Origin: Paludibacteraceae bacterium
GTDB lineage: Bacteria > Bacteroidota > Bacteroidia > Bacteroidales > Paludibacteraceae
NCBI GenBank assembly: GCA_017450435.1
Contig: JAFSTO010000060.1
Location: forward strand, 24,914-88,913
DNA: 64,000 nt
Direction of reading: 5' to 3'
Below, piece by piece: positions 60,301-64,000 of the stretch. Positions within the stretch are counted from its first letter, which is position 1, and the number at the start of each line of letters is the position of its first letter. Both the position numbers and the translations under genes were made by a program. Under the pieces are notes generated by a model. It ran no database searches, was not told the origin of the DNA, and saw only the letters and a list, made by a program, of their open reading frames with translations.

Positions 60301-61542
60301 GCAAAAGATGGTGCAGACAATGCCAGCGCCGCTGTGGCTCATTCTGAGACAACGCTTCGTGCGCCGTATCCTACTTCTGCAGCACCTACTCCTGCAACTC
60401 ATAGCAGTTTGGTTGTGCCTGTTTATTCAAGCGCATTCAATAAGAATTGCAATTTCGCAGACTGGGGTGGCTCTACGGTAATCAAAGAAACGTATGGAGC
60501 TAAAAAGAACAACTATGCTGCTTCATATTTTGGTATAGTCGATTTTGGAACGATAAGTGTCACTGCTGATGCTGAACTCTACTTGTCTGTATGGACAAAT
60601 GAGAATATTCGTTTCCGTATCGTGCCAATTATTCACAATGATGCAGAAACAGCCAATCTGCCCGAACGCGGTGCCTACACGCAAACCCTTACGGGTGGCG
60701 AGTGGAATATTGTTCATATAAGATTGGGTGATTTTAATCTTAATAACAATACAGTGGCTGAACCTAACGAAAACTACAATAAGATTTATCAAATCAAAAT
60801 TGATAATGCAGGAAACCAGACGTTCTGGTTGGATAATATCTATTTCGCAAAGGAACCTCCTGTACTTGCTCTTGACGAAACATCGGATAACAGCGATGTT
60901 ATTTCCGAGAATAACGATAAGTATGTTAATGTCACTCTCAACCGCTCGTTTACCAATACGGAAATGACATATACGCTCTGCCTGCCGTTTGACATGAGTG
61001 CTGAGCAGTTGACAGAGGCTTTCGGTGCAGGATGGAGACTGAGCAAACTTTCAGAAGATTCCTACTACAAGTCAGGCGATGCCATTCGAATGATTTTCGA
61101 CCGCGCCTCATCGCTTGAAGCCGGCGTGCCGTACCTCTTCACTCCCGGCGCAAGCACAGCGGCTCCGGTCGGCATCGAGGGGGTTGTAATCAACAGCGCT
61201 GCACCTGATGCCATAGGCAACAATGTCGTTAAGATGAAAGGATTCTATGAGCCCACGGCTCTGCCCGATGACGGCAAGGACAACTGGTTCCTTGGAACGG
61301 ACAGCTACCTGCACAAAGCTTCGGTCAGCGCATATTCTTTCCGTGCATACTTTATCCTTGGCGCTTCTGTTCCAGCAGGTGTGCGTGCAAGAGTGGTAAT
61401 GCGCGGCGAAGAGACGGATATGGCAACCGACTTGGATGCCGTCATGACAGATAGTCCTGCGGAGAAATTCTTCCGTGACGGACAACTCCTTATCCGCAAG
61501 AATGGCGTAACTTACACCGTACTTGGTATAAAGGCGGAATAA
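57265..61542 (+). CDS. Large multi-domain surface protein, 3' part (continuation after frameshift)
   Basis: 1425-residue frame, of which roughly residues 11 onward belong to the protein begun at 56553. In order: end of a Y-C module (to ~50), an Fn3-like strip (~55-130), a second full Y-C module (~146-270), an InlB-type repeat (~274-350, ending TTTITETTNLVANFDY), another Y-C module (~355-505), two Fn3-like domains (~508-697), an F5/8 type C (discoidin) carbohydrate-binding domain (~700-840: LALNKPATAGHETGN ... FWEFEAYG), two more Fn3-like domains (~848-1030), a beta-sandwich module (~1045-1195), a C-terminal domain, and the terminal motif AEKFFRDGQLLIRKNG...YTVLGIKAE. The nominal GTG start at 57265 is an artefact of the frameshift. 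Likely a glycan-binding adhesin. Confidence 0.8.
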   Translation: MIIRYTPCKKKAALPSPAKIKFTTKAFAWKCDQNNGAYTFPTFEYAYATTCGHLNAPTNVAVSSDSVITFNTVSGAESYIANVYKGSVLKYSQTVASGDVLHFFPFADADYSVKVIAHGYNILDSEESSAYTWSLLHREIDLGSSEYCEAEKSSGNTIANFTWETNNNGDVVITISEADGGDAGTTHFRGNGMALANFTVGNSNTAASTWFNHVHTAGTSQITLQLKDANNAPDFSEKIHFNAVVEYATSKDGNAWPTLSFDYTYGTVCSGKSVSATPNNNTMGTATVKAGGVDVTSVESGTSVTFTATSADAELYEFVNWTKGGVAVSTNASYTTTITETTNLVANFDYVRNTYCHYAITSNSSAVQGKKLYMTIGSIGGGDYTIKFEGSAEAPLTGLQDANYVINNVTAKTVVDGQPTTGADVPFTKTNGRWNFDATGYGKAWIVFSLANGKTIDDIFVWANAIFFNTASGVLGYEDNQNRMGLFGNPAPLRHNIAWNSTCADETAPVLTTPTATALNTTDVRLTLSATDNWEGLITYNISYKPTGVEGAGTNVEVTGASGATVTKDITGLTTNTAYTFSVTASDGTNTSAAQSCSATPAGDVAAPTGLTVTAHPLSTSIIRLTLFANDDYAGDITYNISYDNAGEASTSAARGESTTFDITGLTANTEYHFSVTATDAASNTSSAVNAAAVRTFATNLALNKPATAGHETGNAGEVKEKSNDGNKGTRWSSYGSTNKGTLDTEDWWAVNLGAVYDIKNIRLSWQDARSDNLNVYTSMDGDTWTLVQNFQFMPTSSANGETYTNYELTNAIGRYVKVLSLHDSFSGQWGISFWEFEAYGSPAVDAVAPVITSFTAAGASPTSVLVQATADDNFKGNLTYTFYCNNVQQGEPVVKAVGEEATCTVTGLSMGTNYNFKVTVSDGSNTTTSDVVVASPVGDTEAPTSVTVATQSVTDNTIVLRLTAIDDLGGIIYYTVTSGSTVKNVEAVSGNNVDVTFDGLNYSTTYNFSVVAKDGADNASAAVAHSETTLRAPYPTSAAPTPATHSSLVVPVYSSAFNKNCNFADWGGSTVIKETYGAKKNNYAASYFGIVDFGTISVTADAELYLSVWTNENIRFRIVPIIHNDAETANLPERGAYTQTLTGGEWNIVHIRLGDFNLNNNTVAEPNENYNKIYQIKIDNAGNQTFWLDNIYFAKEPPVLALDETSDNSDVISENNDKYVNVTLNRSFTNTEMTYTLCLPFDMSAEQLTEAFGAGWRLSKLSEDSYYKSGDAIRMIFDRASSLEAGVPYLFTPGASTAAPVGIEGVVINSAAPDAIGNNVVKMKGFYEPTALPDDGKDNWFLGTDSYLHKASVSAYSFRAYFILGASVPAGVRARVVMRGEETDMATDLDAVMTDSPAEKFFRDGQLLIRKNGVTYTVLGIKAE
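57289..57297 (+). other. A9 homopolymer at the adhesin frameshift
   Basis: Nine A residues (GC-AAAAAAAAA-GCC) at the point where the 5' and 3' frames of the surface protein separate. Eight A restores one continuous frame. It could be a phase-variable slippage tract, a site of transcriptional slippage, or a sequencing error. Confidence 0.75.
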
Positions 61543-61607
61543 GGCAATGACCGCGCTGTAAAAGTTTCACGGAAAATAAAAAGCAAAGATAAATCACTCA
61601 AAATGTT

Positions 61608-61760
61608 ATGACTATGAAAGCAAAACATATATATCAGACTCCCGAAACAACTGTTTTACGTTTTATATCACCTGCTGTCCTGTTGGAAATCAGTAGCGGA
61701 GCCGACGGGGTCAACGGTGTTTCGCCGGAAGAAATCACTGATCCGAATGAGATTGTGTAG
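61608..61760 (+). CDS. Small Bacteroidales-type peptide (50 aa)
   Basis: ATG ACT ATG AAA GCA ... GAG ATT GTG TAG; the peptide begins MTMKAKHIYQTPETTVLRF and ends EEITDPNEIV. It lies 65 bp after the adhesin stop on the same strand and is followed by a strong hairpin (61891-61934). The pattern, a short basic start with Y-x-x-P-x-x-x-V, a hydrophobic middle (ISPAVLLEIS), a Gly/Ser turn (SGADG) and an acidic tail, is one I know from many unannotated 45-60-aa Bacteroidales proteins encoded near surface-protein genes. Function unknown. It is too short for many gene finders. A start at the second ATG (61614) is equally possible. Confidence 0.7.
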   Translation: MTMKAKHIYQTPETTVLRFISPAVLLEISSGADGVNGVSPEEITDPNEIV

Positions 61761-62076
61761 CAGTATCTCTTAGTAACCTGCTTGCAGGTATTACTATATG
61801 GTGTCGTGACCGCGGAACTGTAGTCCCCTTCCCGGCGTACCGATGGATTCGGTAGTGGCATCAACCGGGTATATTATCCGTTGTCACATAACAATCTCCC
61901 CCGTGCTTGCTTGTGCGAACACGGGGGAGATTGTGACATCTACCTGAACGGAACCTGAATGACCATTACCCGTAAATCCATTTGAGTTCAGCCCGAACCC
62001 ACTTTCTTCAACTCTAATGTAACTACCTGTACATTATAATTTATCAGAGAGTTACCAAGGCAAAAGATAACGGATA
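61761..62076. other. 316-bp intergenic region behind the small peptide gene
   Basis: Holds a small hairpin right after the stop (AGTAACCTGC/GCAGGTATTACT, 61771-61795), a GC-rich stretch with the arms ACCGATGGATTCGGT (61838-61852), and the terminator at 61891-61934. No gene, tRNA or known riboswitch was recognised. Confidence 0.5.
61891..61934. terminator. Strong hairpin, probable terminator of the surface-protein unit
   Basis: Perfect 15-bp arms ACAATCTCCCCCGTG (61891-61905) and CACGGGGGAGATTGT (61920-61934) with a 14-nt loop. It lacks a long T-run but is the first strong structure after the adhesin and small peptide genes. Confidence 0.65.
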
Positions 62077-62360
62077 CTATAATATTTGCCAACGACCACC
62101 TTTAGCCGGTCCGGCATGAAGGAGATAACCGTTTTTTTGCAGAACTACCAAATCCCGTCTAAAGGTTCGTTCATTCACATGAAATTTCTCTGCCAAAGAA
62201 GCTGAACTTTCTATGACATTATGCTTTGCTGTCATCCGCAATTGTCTGATGATTTCTTTTTGTCTGTAAGTGAGTTGGTATTGGCAATATTCCGGCAGAG
62301 ATTATCTCAATAAGGTTAGAGAATATCTCAAATTTGGGCGGAAACTCGTTGGTATAACAG
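62077..62360 (-). pseudogene. Remnant of an AAA_4 / AlbA_2-type ATP-binding protein gene
   Basis: Reading leftwards, one frame gives TNEFPPKFEIFSNLIEIISA (about 62350-62285), which resembles the F-x-N-R-I-E-I-x-S-x-G segment of AAA_4 (divergent ATPase, RecG-like/Schlafen-like) proteins. After a frame change near 62298 a second frame, 62298 to the TAG at 62077, gives a winged-helix C-terminus with KEIIRQLRMT, SLAEKFHVNERTFRRDLVVL and AGPAKGGRWQIL, the usual C-terminal HTH of the same family. The ATPase body and the frame continuity are lost, so it is a degraded gene, possibly from a former mobile or defence locus. Confidence 0.55.
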
Positions 62361-62425
62361 TCGTTATCCTTAACTTATATCCGTCCGTGGAGATGCGCTG
62401 ACGATAAATAGTGTGGTACTTGTAC

Positions 62426-63145
62426 TTACTCGAAATCGTCGGCACTCGGCGCAGGAGCCGCCTCTTCCTCATCGTTGAGGAACTCCATCGGCTCTTCGGG
62501 GAAACCCGCATCAAACAAGGAATCCATGTCTATCTCGAACATGTCATAATACTCCGCGTCATCGTCAATCACGTATGAGCCGGACTGCTCTCTTTCGGTG
62601 TCCTTTATTTCGTGCCAGACGGCTGCTCCGATAAGCAGGATAAACACGCATACCGCGCTGATAATAGCCGTCCTGTCTCCTTTCAGCCAACGCCGTTCAG
62701 CAGGTGGGAAGGACTCGACAACGGAGTCCGAATGGTAGAAATACAGCAGAAAAGCCGCACTGGCGATTACGCCACCTACCTGACGGAAGAACTCCGCGCC
62801 CGGATTGAAGCCGATTTCCTCTGTTATGCTGATAAGAAAGAAATAGTGGGAAATGGCGAGGGCGTTGATTGCTATTACGATATAACACTGCAGCTTGGCA
62901 AGCCTTATTGCGTTGGGCTTGTGTCCGACAATGGCGATAAAGGCATATACGCACAGCGCCGTGTATGCCGCCTGCGCCCACCATGTCGGCAGCTGCAGCA
63001 TGATGTCATAGCCTGTGCCGGAGCTAATAGCCGTTACTATTGTACCTATGACGGCGAGAGCCAGATACACAAGGTACAAGTACATTACACCGCTCGTTTT
63101 TGTCTCGGTGCGGTTAGGGGAAGAAGGATTTGTTTCCATAGTCAT
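62426..63145 (-). CDS. DUF2569-like membrane protein with acidic C-terminal tail
   Basis: 239 aa. Five hydrophobic segments are visible: ~20-41, 50-75, 83-106, 120-137 and 158-176. The last ~60 residues are acidic and Asp/Glu rich (DDDAEYYDMFEIDMDSLF...), presumably cytoplasmic or periplasmic. The membrane part resembles DUF2569-type proteins; no enzymatic motif is seen. It lies 21 bp after the Nudix gene on the same strand. Confidence 0.7.
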   Translation of the reverse strand: MTMETNPSSPNRTETKTSGVMYLYLVYLALAVIGTIVTAISSGTGYDIMLQLPTWWAQAAYTALCVYAFIAIVGHKPNAIRLAKLQCYIVIAINALAISHYFFLISITEEIGFNPGAEFFRQVGGVIASAAFLLYFYHSDSVVESFPPAERRWLKGDRTAIISAVCVFILLIGAAVWHEIKDTEREQSGSYVIDDDAEYYDMFEIDMDSLFDAGFPEEPMEFLNDEEEAAPAPSADDFE

Positions 63146-63166
63146 TGTTTTTATGGGTTAGACATT

Positions 63167-63733
63167 CTATATCAGTCCGTGTATTAGTTGGTACGATATA
63201 GACCCGGGTCGCGGGTGCTTGGGCAGGTCGTCGCGCGAGAAGAACCGGGCGTCGATAATCTCCTCCTTCTGCAGGTTAATCTCGCCGGAGGCGTAGTCGG
63301 CGGTAAATCCGAGCATCAGCTGGTCGGGGAAGGGCCACGACTGGCTGCCGCGGTAGCGGATATTCGTTATCTCTAACCCCGTCTCCTCCCTCACCTCGCG
63401 CCGAACGGCGTGTTCTATTGACTCGCCTGCCTCAACGAACCCGGCTATACAGGCGTAGATGTCGGTGTTGCGCTGACGATGACGGGCAAGCAGAATCTTA
63501 CCCTCTCTCTCCACCACTACTATGATACAAGGCTCGATACGGGGGAAATGCTGCGTGTGGCATATCGGACACTCGCGGATGCACTCCGTCGTGTCCTCGT
63601 TCACAGGCGGCAGGGCAACGCCGCAGGCGGAGCAGAACTTCAGACGTTCGTTCCAATTACGCAACGCCGCATGACGCGCGGCAACAACGTTTTCTTCCTC
63701 GCCGTGGGTGGCGAAATATTCTCTCAGTTCCAT
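63167..63733 (-). CDS. nudC: NudC-like NAD(H) pyrophosphatase (Nudix), short form
   Basis: 188 aa. A four-Cys zinc site (FCSACG near residue 33 and CPICHTQHFPR near 56) is followed by PCIIVVVEREGKILLARH and the Nudix box GFVEAGESIEHAVRREVREETGLEI (near 98-122), with the QSWPFP motif of NudC after it. It hydrolyses NAD(H) or decaps NAD-RNA. E. coli NudC has ~257 residues; the N-terminal beta domain is missing here, so the protein starts just before the zinc ribbon. No upstream in-frame extension with that domain is visible. Confidence 0.88.
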   Translation of the reverse strand: MELREYFATHGEEENVVAARHAALRNWNERLKFCSACGVALPPVNEDTTECIRECPICHTQHFPRIEPCIIVVVEREGKILLARHRQRNTDIYACIAGFVEAGESIEHAVRREVREETGLEITNIRYRGSQSWPFPDQLMLGFTADYASGEINLQKEEIIDARFFSRDDLPKHPRPGSISYQLIHGLI

Positions 63734-63825
63734 TGAGTGATAAGTTATCAGTTATACAAATGATGTCCGTGTGTCCCGACTTGGTTTTGTCCGTGTGCCC
63801 CGGGCTCGTCCCGCCAAACTGCCAG

Positions 63826-63912
63826 CCTTGTTCCGCCTACGGTACAGACGTCTTTTTTGCCGTCTCTCAAAAAAAGAAAGCGCAGATAGACATAGGAGAG
63901 ACGGTAAGCGCC
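63826..63912. repeat. Two facing copies of the dispersed palindrome near the window end
   Basis: CTTGTTCCGCCTACGGTACA GACGTC...TTTTTTGCCGTCTCTC (63827-63868) is a diverged copy; GGAGAGACGGTAAGCG (63896-63911) is a half copy in the other sense. TTACCGTCTGACACCCC (from 63936) and GTTCGCGGGGACCCCGTTGT (63961-63980) continue the family to the end of the window. This 267-bp 3' region holds no gene. Confidence 0.6.
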
Positions 63913-64000
63913 ACCCAAAACAAAACCACCCTAATTACCGTCTGACACCCCACTTCACGATGTTCGCGGGGACCCCGTTGTCTCTACACGCGGACGGACA

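Noticed and set aside
59728-60402. 224-codon antisense frame inside the adhesin gene
   Set aside because: Opposite strand of clear Fn3-like repeats; composition is a shadow.
61800-61880. GC-rich region considered as a structured RNA or tRNA remnant
   Set aside because: No cloverleaf, known riboswitch core or consistent long stem could be built by eye.
63733-63945. 70-codon plus-strand frame at the window end
   Set aside because: It consists of dispersed palindrome copies.

Overview
This window looks like a chromosomal segment of a Bacteroidota (order Bacteroidales) bacterium. The evidence is a complete Bat/MoxR aerotolerance-type operon, DUF349, DUF4292 and NamZ (DUF1343) genes, lipoprotein signals of the SxxC type, secreted proteins sharing a C-terminal sorting-like motif, a tmRNA whose tag ends in YALAA, and repeated promoters of the Bacteroidota form TTTG/GTTG - 18 to 21 nt - TAnnTTTG. 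Genus cannot be fixed from the sequence. Most of the window is core genome with tight, often overlapping, co-directional genes; no transposase, integrase, phage or CRISPR locus was seen.

Layout. 0-8 kb: acyl-CoA ligase, DHH phosphoesterase, then (minus) FtsE-like ATPase and a DUF349 protein, then (plus) ispE and uxaC. 7.8-8.7 kb: tRNA-Gln(CTG) and tmRNA (ssrA), both minus. 8.8-19.1 kb: an OmpA/TPR lipoprotein, a small lipoprotein, a plus-strand run pyrE-like / SRPBCC / psd / deoC / NfnAB-type oxidoreductase / EPSP synthase-glycosyltransferase fusion, then secG. 19.2-34.1 kb (minus): a PL9-like pectate lyase, a small WW-rich protein, ribF, a DUF5009-type membrane acyltransferase, rimM, an AddA/RecB-like helicase-nuclease, a 4-Cys Rieske-like lipoprotein, FKBP and EnvC proteins, DUF4292, a TPR protein, dut and a lipid kinase. 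34.3-38.3 kb (plus): NamZ-type muramidase and a large FAD/Fe-S dehydrogenase. 38.5-54.9 kb (minus): recN, an aminotransferase, PAP2 phosphatase, the operon moxR-DUF58-DUF4381-batA-batB-batC-batD-batE, dsbD and nadE. 55.3-61.8 kb (plus): two secreted multi-domain surface proteins (the second broken by a frameshift in an A9 tract) and a 50-aa small protein too short for ordinary gene calling. 62-63.7 kb (minus): a decayed AAA_4/AlbA-type gene, a membrane protein and a short NudC-like Nudix hydrolase.

How the genes fit together. The Bat block encodes a MoxR chaperone, a DUF58 VWA-like partner, two membrane VWA proteins and TPR/SH3 partners, probably one envelope complex. uxaC and the PL9-like lyase point to pectin/uronate use. 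EnvC, NamZ, the OmpA-like lipoprotein and the lipid enzymes serve the envelope. Three exported proteins end in the same ~25-residue motif, which suggests a shared outer-membrane export route (type IX-like) encoded elsewhere.

The least ordinary features are: (i) a family of dispersed GAGACGGTA/TACCGTCTC palindromes between genes, one copy of which reads in frame through the PAP2 gene, and one of which has its left arm amplified into a 24-bp tandem array; (ii) a natural fusion of EPSP synthase to a glycosyltransferase lacking its N-terminal donor-binding part, with a 17-bp hairpin near the start of the gene; (iii) the A9 frameshift in a ~1660-residue adhesin; (iv) an orotate phosphoribosyltransferase homologue that has lost the PRPP loop; (v) a small Bacteroidales-type peptide gene directly behind the adhesin.
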